From: Siphonodentalium dalli
Taxonomy: Eukaryota; Mollusca; Scaphopoda; Gadilida; Siphonodentaliidae
Direction of reading: 5' to 3'
DNA length: 64,000 nt
Assembly (NCBI GenBank): GCA_032622095.1
Contig: CP136069.1
Coordinates: forward strand, 109,706,278-109,770,277
In this document: positions 29,601 to 44,300 of the stretch, in pieces
How the letters are laid out: every line of letters starts with the position of its first letter
Numbering within the stretch: position 1 is the first letter of the stretch
Position numbers and translations under genes: made by a program
The notes under the pieces: model-generated
Seen by the model: only the letters and a program-made list of their open reading frames with translations
What the model was told of the DNA's origin: nothing
Databases searched by the model: none

Positions 29601-32600
29601 ATGCGACACGTTATTAAAGGATGACATCGCGTTTATTTGATTTGTACATAATATCTAAATAATTTAAACTGGTGAATGAATGGGGGAACGGATTTTTGTG
29701 AGCGGGAAATGTATTTAACTAGCTGCTGTAGATCTGGGTTTTTCCAGATCAAATTTGGCTGTGAGATAGCCCTGTCGTACACTTGGGGATTTATTTTAAA
29801 AAGTAAACACATGACCTATGATTTTTCTTGCATTTTCGTGATCAACTGGTGTCAATCTAGTTGGGTAAACATCACTGGTATGGCCTGCAGGCTTCAATTC
29901 AGCGAATTTGGCCGAAACGTTAACACTGTCGCCTATGGGAAACCATTTAGTTCCGTGATTCCTATAAGAAAAATTTGAATTTTACGAAATTTCACGTCTC
30001 GCCATGATAAGTTGTTATTTCCATATTTTCTTATTTTCAAATGATAATGACCACATTTTGGACAGATTTAAAGAAGAAACGCATGGATTCGCCAGTAGAT
30101 AGTAAAGAAAGTGATAAATCTGGTAATTTTGCATGGATGTCAGGTACCATTAGGGGGTCAGGGGGTCTAAAGCCCCCCTCCCCACAATTTTGAGGAGTGT
30201 TAGCCCCCCCCCCCCACCCATTGGGAAAATGTGTCATTTGACCCAATTAAGCTTTTCCGGCACCCAGTAGCCTTATCTTGGACCGTAGCTCCACCCCAAG
30301 TCGGGGGGGGGGGGGGTGATGGCGTCACCACTAGAGTTACTGTCGTGCAAAACTGTCATGGCAGCTTTGTTAAACAGACAGTATGCCCTGCCATCTGGTA
30401 AAATTTCATTCCTGAGGCTTTGTCTGATGTTGTATCATAATGTTTCGATATTTAAATTGACTTATGGTTGCTTTACATTGCTATTAAAATATTTTTAATT
30501 TTTATTTTCTGTTAATTTTGGTAAATATTTATTATAAATTGCCAAATTCTGCATGAAAAGGGTTTAAAATTGGACAATATATCCCTCTCAAAATGTATAT
30601 TAACATTTCCTCTTCAATTTAGTAATATTATGGTATATAAGGACATACTTCAGTTATACAAGATGCATTAGCTAGTAAAATTGAAAAAAAAAGCTAAATT
30701 TTTTGGCTTTATTTTGAGGATTGACACTAATTTTCAGGATGCCTCATATTGGAAAAATAAACCACTACTGCTCGATATAATCCATTTTTGATTTCAGTAA
30801 GGTCTATATTTTGATAAAATACTATGAGAAACGCTGTTATTCACACATATACATATATATAGGAATCAGGGAGCTAAATGTGTTCTGGAGTCGGGGAGCG
30901 AGTACACCGTGGAATGCTAAAGGTGAAGGTAACCGAAGAATGACCTTCACCTGATACATGCGACACGTTATTAAAGGATGACATCGCGTTTATTTGATTT
31001 GTACATAATATCTAAATAATTTAAACTGGTGAATGAATGGGGGAACGGATTTTTGTGAGCGGGAAATGTATTTAACTAGCTGTTGTAGATCTGGGTTTTT
31101 CCAGATCAAATTTGGCTGTGAGATAGCCCTGTCGTACACTTGGGGATTTATTTTAAAAAGCAAACCCATGACCTATGATTTTTCTTGCATTTTCGTGATC
31201 AACTGGTGTCAATCTAGTTGGGTAAACATCACTGGTATGGCCTGCAGGCTTCAATTCAGCGAATTTGGCCGAAACGTTAACACTGTCGCCTATGGGAAAC
31301 CATTTAGTTCCGTGATTCCTATAAGAAAAATTTGAATTTTACGAAATTTCACGTCTCGCCATGATAAGTTGTTATTTCCATATTTTCTTATTTTCAAATG
31401 ATAATGACCACATTTTGGACAGATTTAAAGAAGAAACGCATGGATTCGCCTGTAGATAGTAAAGAAAGTGATAAATCTGGTAATTTTGCATGGATGTCAG
31501 GTACCATTAGGGGGTCAGGGGGTCTAAAGCCCCCCTCCCCACAATTTTGAGGAGTGTTAGCCCCCCCCACCCATTGGGAAAATGTGTCATTTGACCCAAT
31601 TAAGCTTTTCCGGCACCCAGTAGCCTTATCTTGGACCGTAGCTCCCCCCCCCCAAGTCGGGGGGGGGGGGGTGATGGCGTCACCACTAGAGTTACTGTCG
31701 TGCAAAACTGTCATGGCAGCTTTGTTAAACAGACAGTATGCCCTGCCATCTGGTAAAATTTCATTCCTGAGGCTTTGTCTGATGTTGTATCATAATGTTT
31801 CGATATTTAAATTGACTTATGGTTGCTTTACATTGCTATTAAAATATTTTTTATTTTTATTTTCTGTTAATTTTGGTAAATATTTATTATAAATTGCCAA
31901 ATTCTGCATGAAAAGGGTTTAAAATTGGACAATATATCCCTCTCAAAATGTATATTAACATTTCCTCTTCAATTTAGTAATATTATGGTATATAAGGACA
32001 TACTTCAGTTATACAAGATGCATTAGCTAGTAAAATTGAAAAAAAAGCTAAATTTTTTGGCTTTATTTTGAGGATTGACACTAATTTTCAGGATGCCTCA
32101 TATTGGAAAAATAAACCACTACTGCTCGATATAATCCATTTTTGATTTCAGTAAGGTCTATATTTTGATAAAATACTATAAGAAACGCTGTTATTCACAC
32201 ATATACATATATAGTATAGGAATCAGGGAGCTAAATGTGTTCTGGAGTCGGGGAGCGAGTACACCGTGGAATGCTAAAGGTGAAGGTAACCGAAGAATGA
32301 CCTTCACCTGATACATGCGACACGTTATTAAAGGATGACATCGCGTTTATTTGATTTGTACATAATATCTAAATAATTTAAACTGGTGAATGAATGGGGG
32401 AACGGATTTTTGTGAGCGGGAAATGTATTTAACTAGCTGTTGTAGATCTGGGTTTTTCCAGATCAAATTTGGCTGTGAGATAGCCCTGTCGTACACTTGG
32501 GGATTTATTTTAAAAAGCAAACACATGACCTATGATTTTTCTTGCATTTTCGTGATCAACTGGTGTCAATGTAGCTGGGTAAACATCACTGGTATGGCCT

Positions 32601-35600
32601 GCAGGCTTCAATTCAGCGAATTTGGCCGAAACGTTAACACTGTCGCCTATGGGAAACCATTTAGTTCCGTGATTCCTATAAGAAAAATTTGAATTTTACG
32701 AAATTTCACGTCTCGCCATGATAAGTTGTTATTTCCATATTTTCTTATTTTCAAATGATAATGACCACATTTTGGACAGATTTAAAGAAGAAACGCATGG
32801 ATTCGCCTGTAGATAGTAAAGAAAGTGATAAATCTGGTAATTTTGCATGGATGTCAGGTACCATTAGGGGGTCAGGGGGTCTAAAGCCCCCCTCCCCACA
32901 ATTTTGAGGAGTGTTAGCCCCCCCCCCCCACCCATTGGGAAAATGTGTCATTTGACCCAATTAAGCTTTTCCGGCACCCAGTAGCCTTATCTTGGACCGT
33001 AGCTCCACCCCAAGTCGGGGGGGGGGGGTGATGGCGTCACCACTAGAGTTACTGTCGTGCAAAACTGTCATGGCAGCTTTGTTAAACAGACCGTATGCCC
33101 TGCCATCTGGTAAAATTTCATTCCTGAGGCTTTGTCTGATGTTGTATCATAATGTTTCGATATTTAAATTGACTTATGGTTGCTTTACATTGCTATTAAA
33201 ATATTTATTTTTTTTATTTTCTGTTAATTTTGGTAAATATTTATTATAAATTGCCAAATTCTGCATGAAAAGGGTTTAAAATTGGACAATATATCCCTCT
33301 CAAAATGTATATTAACATTTCCTCTTCAATTTAGTAATATTATGGTATATAAGGACATACTTCAGTTATACAAGATGCATTAGCTAGTAAAATTGAAAAA
33401 AAAGCTAAATTTTTTGGCTTTATTTTGAGGATTGACACTAATTTTCAGGATGCCTCATATTGGAAAAATAAACCACTACTGCTCGATATAATCCATTTTT
33501 GATTTCAGTAAGGTCTATATTTTGATAAAATACTATAAGAAACGCTGTTATTCACACATATACATATATATAATAGGAATCAGGGAGCTAAATGTGTTCT
33601 GGAGTCGGGGAGCGAGTACACCGTGGAATGCTAAAGGTGAAGGTAACCGAAGAATGACCTTCACCTGATACATGCGACACGTTATTAAAGGATGACATCG
33701 CGTTTATTTGATTTGTACATAATATCTAAATAATTTAAACTGGTGAATGAATGGGGGAACGGATTTTTGTGAGCGGGAAATGTATTTAACTAGCTGCTGT
33801 AGATCTGGGTTTTTCCAGATCAAATTTGGCTGTGAGATAGCCCTGTCGTACACTTGGGGATTTATTTTAAAAAGTAAACACATGACCTATGATTTTTCTT
33901 GCATTTTCGTGATCAACTGGTGTCAATCTAGTTGGGTAAACATCACTGGTATGGCCTGCAGGCTTCAATTCAGCGAATTTGGCCGAAACGTTAACACTGT
34001 CGCCTATGGGAAACCATTTAGTTCCGTGATTCCTATAAGAAAAATTTGAATTTTACGAAATTTCACGTCTCGCCATGATAAGTTGTTATTTCCATATTTT
34101 CTTATTTTCAAATGATAATGACCACATTTTGGACAGATTTAAAGAAGAAACGCATGGATTCGCCTGTAGATAGTAAAGAAAGTGATAAATCTGGTAATTT
34201 TGCATGGATGTCAGGTACCATTAGGGGGTCAGGGGGTCTAAAGCCCCCCTCCCCACAATTTTGAGGAGTGTTAGCCCCCCCCACCCATTGGGAAAATGTG
34301 TCATTTGACCCAATTAAGCTTTTCCGGCACCCAGTAGCCTTATCTTGGACCGTAGCTCCCCCCCCCAAGTCGGGGGGGGGGGGGGGGGTGATGGCGTCAC
34401 CACTAGAGTTACTGTCGTGCAAAACTGTCATGGCAGCTTTGTTAAACAGACAGTATGCCCTGCCATCTGGTAAAATTTCATTCCTGAGGCTTTGTCTGAT
34501 GTTGTATCATAATGTTTCGATATTTAAATTGACTTATGGTTGCTTTACATTGCTATTAAAATATTTTTTATTTTTATTTTCTGTTAATTTTGGTAAATAT
34601 TTATTATAAATTGCCAAATTCTGCATGAAAAGGGTTTAAAATTGGACAATATATCCCTCTCAAAATGTATATTAACATTTCCTCTTCAATTTAGTAATAT
34701 TATGGTATATAAGGACATACTTCAGTTATACAAGATGCATTAGCTAGTAAAATTGAAAAAAAAGCTAAATTTTTTGGCTTTATTTTGAGGATTGACACTA
34801 ATTTTCAGGATGCCTCATATTGGAAAAATAAACCACTACTGCTCGATATAATCCATTTTTGATTTCAGTAAGGTCTATATTTTGATAAAATACTATAAGA
34901 AACGCTGTTATTCACACATATACATATATAGTATAGGAATCAGGGAGCTAAATGTGTTCTGGAGTCGGGGAGCGAGTACACCGTGGAATGCTAAAGGTGA
35001 AGGTAACCGAAGAATGACCTTCACCTGATACATGCGACACGTTATTAAAGGATGACATCGCGTTTATTTGATTTGTACATAATATCTAAATAATTTAAAC
35101 TGGTGAATGAATGGGGGAACGGATTTTTGTGAGCGGGAAATGTATTTAACTAGCTGTTGTAGATCTGGGTTTTTCCAGATCAAATTTGGCTGTGAGATAG
35201 CCCTGTCGTACACTTGGGGATTTATTTTAAAAAGCAAACACATGACCTATGATTTTTCTTGCATTTTCGTGATCAACTGGTGTCAATGTAGCTGGGTAAA
35301 CATCACTGGTATGGCCTGCAGGCTTCAATTCAGCGAATTTGGCCGAAACGTTAACACTGTCGCCTATGGGAAACCATTTAGTTCCGTGATTCCTATAAGA
35401 AAAATTTGAATTTTACGAAATTTCACGTCTCGCCATGATAAGTTGTTATTTCCATATTTTCTTATTTTCAAATGATAATGACCACATTTTGGACAGATTT
35501 AAAGAAGAAACGCATGGATTCGCCTGTAGATAGTAAAGAAAGTGATAAATCTGGTAATTTTGCATGGATGTCAGGTACCATTAGGGGGTCAGGGGGTCTA

Positions 35601-38600
35601 AAGCCCCCCTCCCCACAATTTTGAGGAGTGTTAGCCCCCCCCCCACCCATTGGGAAAATGTGTCATTTGACCCAATTAAGCTTTTCCGGCACCCAGTAGC
35701 CTTATCTTGGACCGTAGCTCCACCCCAAGTCGGGGGGGGGGGGGTGATGGCGTCACCACTAGAGTTACTGTCGTGCAAAACTGTCATGGCAGCTTTGTTA
35801 AACAGACCGTATGCCCTGCCATCTGGTAAAATTTCATTCCTGAGGCTTTGTCTGATGTTGTATCATAATGTTTCGATATTTAAATTGACTTATGGTTGCT
35901 TTACATTGCTATTAAAATATTTTTTTTTTTTATTTTCTGTTAATTTTGGTAAATATTTATTATAAATTGCCAAATTCTGCATGAAAAGGGTTTAAAATTG
36001 GACAATATATCCCTCTCAAAATGTATATTAACATTTCCTCTTCAATTTAGTAATATTATGGTATATAAGGACATACTTCAGTTATACAAGATGCATTAGC
36101 TAGTAAAATTGAAAAAAAAGCTAAATTTTTTGGCTTTATTTTGAGGATTGACACTAATTTTCAGGATGCCTCATATTGGAAAAATAAACCACTACTGCTC
36201 GATATAATCCATTTTTGATTTCAGTAAGGTCTATATTTTGATAAAATACTATAAGAAACGCTGTTATTCACACATATACATATATATAATAGGAATCAGG
36301 GAGCTAAATGTGTTCTGGAGTCGGGGAGCGAGTACACCGTGGAATGCTAAAGGTGAAGGTAACCGAAGAATGACCTTCACCTGATACATGCGACACGTTA
36401 TTAAAGGATGACATCGCGTTTATTTGATTTGTACATAATATCTAAATAATTTAAACTGGTGAATGAATGGGGGAACGGATTTTTGTGAGCGGGAAATGTA
36501 TTTAACTAGCTGCTGTAGATCTGGGTTTTTCCAGATCAAATTTGGCTGTGAGATAGCCCTGTCGTACACTTGGGGATTTATTTTAAAAAGTAAACACATG
36601 ACCTATGATTTTTCTTGCATTTTCGTGATCAACTGGTGTCAATCTAGTTGGGTAAACATCACTGGTATGGCCTGCAGGCTTCAATTCAGCGAATTTGGCC
36701 GAAACGTTAACACTGTCGCCTATGGGAAACATTTAGTTCCGTGATTCCTATAAGAAAAATTTGAATTTTACGAAATTTCACGTCTCGCCATGATAAGTTG
36801 TTATTTCCATATTTTCTTATTTTCAAATGATAATGACCACATTTTGGACAGATTTAAAGAAGAAACGCATGGATTCGCCTGTAGATAGTGAAGAAAGTGA
36901 TAAATCTGGTAATTTTGCATGGATGTCAGGTACCATTAGGGGGTCAGGGGGTCTAAAGCCCCCCTCCCCACAATTTTGAGGAATGTTAGCCCCCCCCCCA
37001 CCCATTGGGAAAATGTGTCATTTGACCCAATTAAGCTTTTCCGGCACCCAGTAGCCTTATCTTGGACCGTAGCTCCCCCCCCCAAGTCGGGGGGGGGGGG
37101 GGGGGTGATGGCGTCACCACTAGAGTTACTGTCGTGCAAAACTGTCATGGCAGCTTTGTTAAACAGACAGTATGCCCTGCCATCTGGTAAAATTTCATTC
37201 CTGAGGCTTTGTCTGATGTTGTATCATAATGTTTCGATATTTAAATTGACTTATGGTTGCTTTACATTGCTATTAAAATATTTTTTATTTTTATTTTCTG
37301 TTAATTTTGGTAAATATTTATTATAAATTGCCAAATTCTGCATGAAAAGGGTTTAAAATTGGACAATATATCCCTCTCAAAATGTATATTAACATTTCCT
37401 CTTCAATTTAGTAATATTATGGTATATAAGGACATACTTCAGTTATACAAGATGCATTAGCTAGTAAAATTGAAAAAAAAGCTAAATTTTTTGGCTTTAT
37501 TTTGAGGATTGACACTAATTTTCAGGATGCCTCATATTGGAAAAATAAACCACTACTGCTCGATATAATCCATTTTTGATTTCAGTAAGGTCTATATTTT
37601 GATAAAATACTATAAGAAACGCTGTTATTCACACATATACATATATAGTATAGGAATCAGGGAGCTAAATGTGTTCTGGAGTCGGGGAGCGAGTACACCG
37701 TGGAATGCTAAAGGTGAAGGTAACCGAAGAATGACCTTCACCTGATACATGCGACACGTTATTAAAGGATGACATCGCGTTTATTTGATTTGTACATAAT
37801 ATCTAAATAATTTAAACTGGTGAATGAATGGGGGAACGGATTTTTGTGAGCGGGAAATGTATTTAACTAGCTGTTGTAGATCTGGGTTTTTCCAGATCAA
37901 ATTTGGCTGTGAGATAGCCCTGTCGTACACTTGGGGATTTATTTTAAAAAGCAAACACATGACCTATGATTTTTCTTGCATTTTCGTGATCAACTGGTGT
38001 CAATGTAGCTGGGTAAACATCACTGGTATGGCCTGCAGGCTTCAATTCAGCGAATTTGGCCGAAACGTTAACACTGTCGCCTATGGGAAACCATTTAGTT
38101 CCGTGATTCCTATAAGAAAAATTTGAATTTTACGAAATTTCACGTCTCGCCATGATAAGTTGTTATTTCCATATTTTCTTATTTTCAAATGATAATGACC
38201 ACATTTTGGACAGATTTAAAGAAGAAACGCATGGATTCGCCTGTAGATAGTAAAGAAAGTGATAAATCTGGTAATTTTGCATGGATGTCAGGTACCATTA
38301 GGGGGTCAGGGGGTCTAAAGCCCCCCTCCCCACAATTTTGAGGAGTGTTAGCCCCCCCCCCCCCACCCATTGGGAAAATGTGTCATTTGACCCAATTAAG
38401 CTTTTCCGGCACCCAGTAGCCTTATCTTGGACCGTAGCTCCACCCCAAGTCGGGGGGGGGGGGGGGTGATGGCGTCACCACTAGAGTTACTGTCGTGCAA
38501 AACTGTCATGGCAGCTTTGTTAAACAGACCGTATGCCCTGCCATCTGGTAAAATTTCATTCCTGAGGCTTTGTCTGATGTTGTATCATAATGTTTCGATA

Positions 38601-41399
38601 TTTAAATTGACTTATGGTTGCTTTACATTGCTATTAAAATATTTTTTTTTTTTATTTTCTGTTAATTTTGGTAAATATTTATTATAAATTGCCAAATTCT
38701 GCATGAAAAGGGTTTAAAATTGGACAATATATCCCTCTCAAAATGTATATTAACATTTCCTCTTCAATTTAGTAATATTATGGTATATAAGGACATACTT
38801 CAGTTATACAAGATGCATTAGCTAGTAAAATTGAAAAAAAAGCTAAATTTTTTGGCTTTATTTTGAGGATTGACACTAATTTTCAGGATGCCTCATATTG
38901 GAAAAATAAACCACTACTGCTCGATATAATCCATTTTTGATTTCAGTAAGGTCTATATTTTGATAAAATACTATAAGAAACGCTGTTATTCACACATATA
39001 CATATATATAATAGGAATCAGGGAGCTAAATGTGTTCTGGAGTCGGGGAGCGAGTACACCGTGGAATGCTAAAGGTGAAGGTAACCGAAGAATGACCTTC
39101 ACCTGATACATGCGACACGTTATTAAAGGATGACATCGCGTTTATTTGATTTGTACATAATATCTAAATAATTTAAACTGGTGAATGAATGGGGGAACGG
39201 ATTTTTGTGAGCGGGAAATGTATTTAACTAGCTGCTGTAGATCTGGGTTTTTCCAGATCAAATTTGGCTGTGAGATAGCCCTGTCGTACACTTGGGGATT
39301 TATTTTAAAAAGTAAACACATGACCTATGATTTTTCTTGCATTTTCGTGATCAACTGGTGTCAATCTAGTTGGGTAAACATCACTGGTATGGCCTGCAGG
39401 CTTCAATTCAGCGAATTTGGCCGAAACGTTAACACTGTCGCCTATGGGAAACCATTTAGTTCCGTGATTCCTATAAGAAAAATTTGAATTTTACGAAATT
39501 TCACGTCTCGCCATGATAAGTTGTTATTTCCATATTTTCTTATTTTCAAATGATAATGACCACATTTTGGACAGATTTAAAGAAGAAACGCATGGATTCG
39601 CCTGTAGATAGTAAAGAAAGTGATAAATCTGGTAATTTTGCATGGATGTCAGGTACCATTAGGGGGTCAGGGGGTCTAAAGCCCCCCTCCCCACAATTTT
39701 GAGGAGTGTTAGCCCCCCCCCCACCCATTGGGAAAATGTGTCATTTGACCCAATTAAGCTTTTCCGGCACCCAGTAGCCTTATCTTGGACCGTAGCTCCA
39801 CCCCAAGTCGGGGGGGGGGGGGTGATGGCGTCACCACTAGAGTTACTGTCGTGCAAAACTGTCATGGCAGCTTTGTTAAACAGACAGTATGCCCTGCCAT
39901 CTGGTAAAATTTCATTCCTGAGGCTTTGTCTGATGTTGTATCATAATGTTTCGATATTTAAATTGACTTATGGTTGCTTTACATTGCTATTAAAATATTT
40001 TTTATTTTTATTTTCTGTTAATTTTGGTAAATATTTATTATAAATTGCCAAATTCTGCATGAAAAGGGTTTAAAATTGGACAATATATCCCTCTCAAAAT
40101 GTATATTAACATTTCCTCTTCAATTTAGTAATATTATGGTATATAAGGACATACTTCAGTTATACAAGATGCATTAGCTAGTAAAATTGAAAAAAAAAGC
40201 TAAATTTTTTGGCTTTATTTTGAGGATTGACACTAATTTTCAGGATGCCTCATATTGGAAAAATAAACCACTACTGCTCGATATAATCCATTTTTGATTT
40301 CAGTAAGGTCTATATTTTGATAAAATACTATAAGAAACGCTGTTATTCACACATATACATATATATAGGAATCAGGGAGCTAAATGTGTTCTGGAGTCGG
40401 GGAGCGAGTACACCGTGGAATGATAAAGGTGAAGGTAACCGAAGAATGACCTTCACCTGATACATGCGACACGTTATTAAAGGATGACATCGCGTTTATT
40501 TGATTTGTACATAATATCTAAATAATTTAAACTGGTGAATGAATGGGGGAACGGATTTTTGTGAGCGGGAAATGTATTTAACTAGCTGTTGTAGATCTGG
40601 GTTTTTCCAGATCAAATTTGGCTGTGAGATAGCCCTGTCGTACACTTGGGGATTTATTTTAAAAAGCAAACCCATGACCTATGATTTTTCTTGCATTTTC
40701 GTGATCAACTGGTGTCAATCTAGTTGGGTAAACATCACTGGTATGGCCTGCAGGCTTCAATTCAGCGAATTTGGCCGAAACGTTAACACTGTCGCCTATG
40801 GGAAACCATTTAGTTCCGTGATTCCTATAAGAAAAATTTGAATTTTACGAAATTTCACGTCTCGCCATGATAAGTTGTTATTTCCATATTTTCTTATTTT
40901 CAAATGATAATGACCACATTTTGGACAGATTTAAAGAAGAAACGCATGGATTCGCCTGTAGATAGTAAAGAAAGTGATAAATCTGGTAATTTTGCATGGA
41001 TGTCAGGTACCATTAGGGGGTCAGGGGGTCTAAAGCCCCCCTCCCCACAATTTTGAGGAGTGTTAGCCCCCCCCCCACCCATTGGGAAAATGTGTCATTT
41101 GACCCAATTAAGCTTTTCCGGCACCCAGTAGCCTTATCTTGGACCGTAGCTCCCCCCCCCCCCAAGTCGGGGGGGGGGGGGGGGTGATGGCGTCACCACT
41201 AGAGTTACTGTCGTGCAAAACTGTCATGGCAGCTTTGTTAAACAGACAGTATGCCCTGCCATCTGGTAAAATTTCATTCCTGAGGCTTTGTCTGATGTTG
41301 TATCATAATGTTTCGATATTTAAATTGACTTATGGTTGCTTTACATTGCTATTAAAATATTTTTTATTTTTATTTTCTGTTAATTTTGGTAAATATTTA

Positions 41400-44300
41400 T
41401 TATAAATTGCCAAATTCTGCATGAAAAGGGTTTAAAATTGGACAATATATCCCTCTCAAAATGTATATTAACATTTCCTCTTCAATTTAGTAATATTATG
41501 GTATATAAGGACATACTTCAGTTATACGAGATGCATTAGCTAGTAAAATTGAAAAAAAAAGCTAAATTTTTTGGCTTTATTTTGAGGATGGACACTAATT
41601 TTCAGGATGCCTCATATTGGAAAAATAAACCACTACTGCTCGATATAATCCATTTTTGATTTCAGTAAGGTCTATATTTTGATAAAATACTATAAGAAAC
41701 GCTGTTATTCACACATATACATATATATAAGAAAAATTTGAATTTTACGAAATTTCACGTCTCGCCATGATAAGTTGTTATTTCCATATTTTCTTATTTT
41801 CAAATGATAATGACCACATTTTGGACAGATTTAAAGAAGAAACGCATGGATTCGCCTGTAGATAGTGAAGAAAGTGATAAATCTGGTAATTTTGCATGGA
41901 TGTCAGGTACCATTAGGGGGTCAGGGGGTCTAAAGCCCCCCTCCCCACAATTTTGAGGAATGTTAGCCCCCCCCCCCACCCATTGGGAAAATGTGTCATT
42001 TGACCCAATTAAGCTTTTCCGGCACCCAGTAGCCTTATCTTGGACCGTAGCTCCACCCCAAGTCGGGGGGGGGGGGGGTGATGGCGTCACCACTAGAGTT
42101 ACTGTCGTGCAAAACTGTCATGGCAGCTTTGTTAAACAGACAGTATGCCCTGCCATCTGGTAAAATTTCATTCCTGAGGCTTTGTCTGATGTTGTATCAT
42201 AATGTTTCGATATTTAAATTGACTTATGGTTGCTTTACATTGCTATTAAAATATTTTTAATTTTTATTTTCTGTTAATTTTGGTAAATATTTATTATAAA
42301 TTGCCAAATTCTGCATGAAAAGGGTTTAAAATTGGACAATATATCCCTCTCAAAATGTATATTAACATTTCCTCTTCAATTTAGTAATATTATGGTATAT
42401 AAGGACATACTTCAGTTATACAAGATGCATTAGCTAGTAAAATTAAAAAAAAAAGCTAAATTTTTTGGCTTTATTTTGAGGATTGACACTAATTTTCAGG
42501 ATGCCTCATATTGGAAAAATAAACCACTACTGCTCGATATAATCCATTTTTGATTTCAGTAAGGTCTATATTTTGATAAAATACTATAAGAAACGCTGTT
42601 ATTCACACATATACATATATATAGGAATCAGGGAGCTAAATGTGTTCTGGAGTCGGGGAGCGAGTACACCGTGGAATGCTAAAGGTGAAGGTAACCGAAG
42701 AATGACCTTCACCTGATACATGCGACACGTTATTAAAGGATGACATCGCGTTTATTTGATTTGTACATAATATCTAAATAATTTAAACTGGTGAATGAAT
42801 GGGGGAACGGATTTTTGTGAGCGGGAAATGTATTTAACTAGCTGTTGTAGATCTGGGTTTTTCCAGATCAAATTTGGCTGTGAGATAGCCCTGTCGTACA
42901 CTTGGGGATTTATTTTAAAAAGCAAACCCATGACCTATGATTTTTCTTGCATTTTCGTGATCAACTGGTGTCAATCTAGTTGGGTAAACATCACTGGTAT
43001 GGCCTGCAGGCTTCAATTCAGCGAATTTGGCCGAAACGTTAACACTGTCGCCTATGGGAAACCATTTAGTTCCGTGATTCCTATAAGGAAAATTTGAATT
43101 TTACGAAATTTCACGTCTCGCCATGATAAGTTGTTATTTCCATATTTTCTTATTTTCAAATGATAATGACCACATTTTGGACAGATTTAAAGAAGAAACG
43201 CATGGATTCGCCTGTAGATAGTAAAGAAAGTGATAAATCTGGTAATTTTGCATGGATGTCAGGTACCATTAGGGGGTCAGGGGGTCTAAAGCCCCCCTCC
43301 CCACAATTTTGAGGAGTGTTAGCCCCCCCCACCCATTGGGAAAATGTGTCATTTGACCCAATTAAGCTTTTCCGGCACCCAGTAGCCTTATCTTGGACCG
43401 TAGCTCCCCCCCCAAGTCGGGGGGGGGGGGGGGGGGGGGTGATGGCGTCACCACTAGAGTTACTGTCGTGCAAAACTGTCATGGCAGCTTTGTTAAACAG
43501 ACAGTATGCCCTGCCATCTGGTAAAATTTCATTCCTGAGGCTTTGTCTGATGTTGTATCATAATGTTTCGATATTTAAATTGACTTATGGTTGCTTTACA
43601 TTGCTATTAAAATATTTTTTATTTTTATTTTCTGTTAATTTTGGTAAATATTTATTATAAATTGCCAAATTCTGCATGAAAAGGGTTTAAAATTGGACAA
43701 TATATCCCTCTCAAAATGTATATTAACATTTCCTCTTCAATTTAGTAATATTATGGTATATAAGGACATACTTCAGTTATACGAGATGCATTAGCTAGTA
43801 AAATTGAAAAAAAAAGCTAAATTTTTTGGCTTCATTTTGAGGATGGACACTAATTTTCAGGATGCCTCATATTGGAAAAATAAACCACTACTGCTCGATA
43901 TAATCCATTTTTGATTTCAGTAAGGTCTATATTTTGATAAAATACTATAAGAAACGCTGTTATTCACACATATACATATATATAAGAAAAATTTGAATTT
44001 TACGAAATTTCACGTCTCGCCATGATAAGTTGTTATTTCCATATTTTCTTATTTTCAAATGATAATGACCACATTTTGGACAGATTTAAAGAAGAAACGC
44101 ATGGATTCGCCTGTAGATAGTGAAGAAAGTGATAAATCTGGTAATTTTGCATGGATGTCAGGTACCATTAGGGGGTCAGGGGGTCTAAAGCCCCCCTCCC
44201 CACAATTTTGAGGAATGTTAGCCCCCCCCCCCACCCATTGGGAAAATGTGTCATTTGACCCAATTAAGCTTTTCCGGCACCCAGTAGCCTTATCTTGGAC

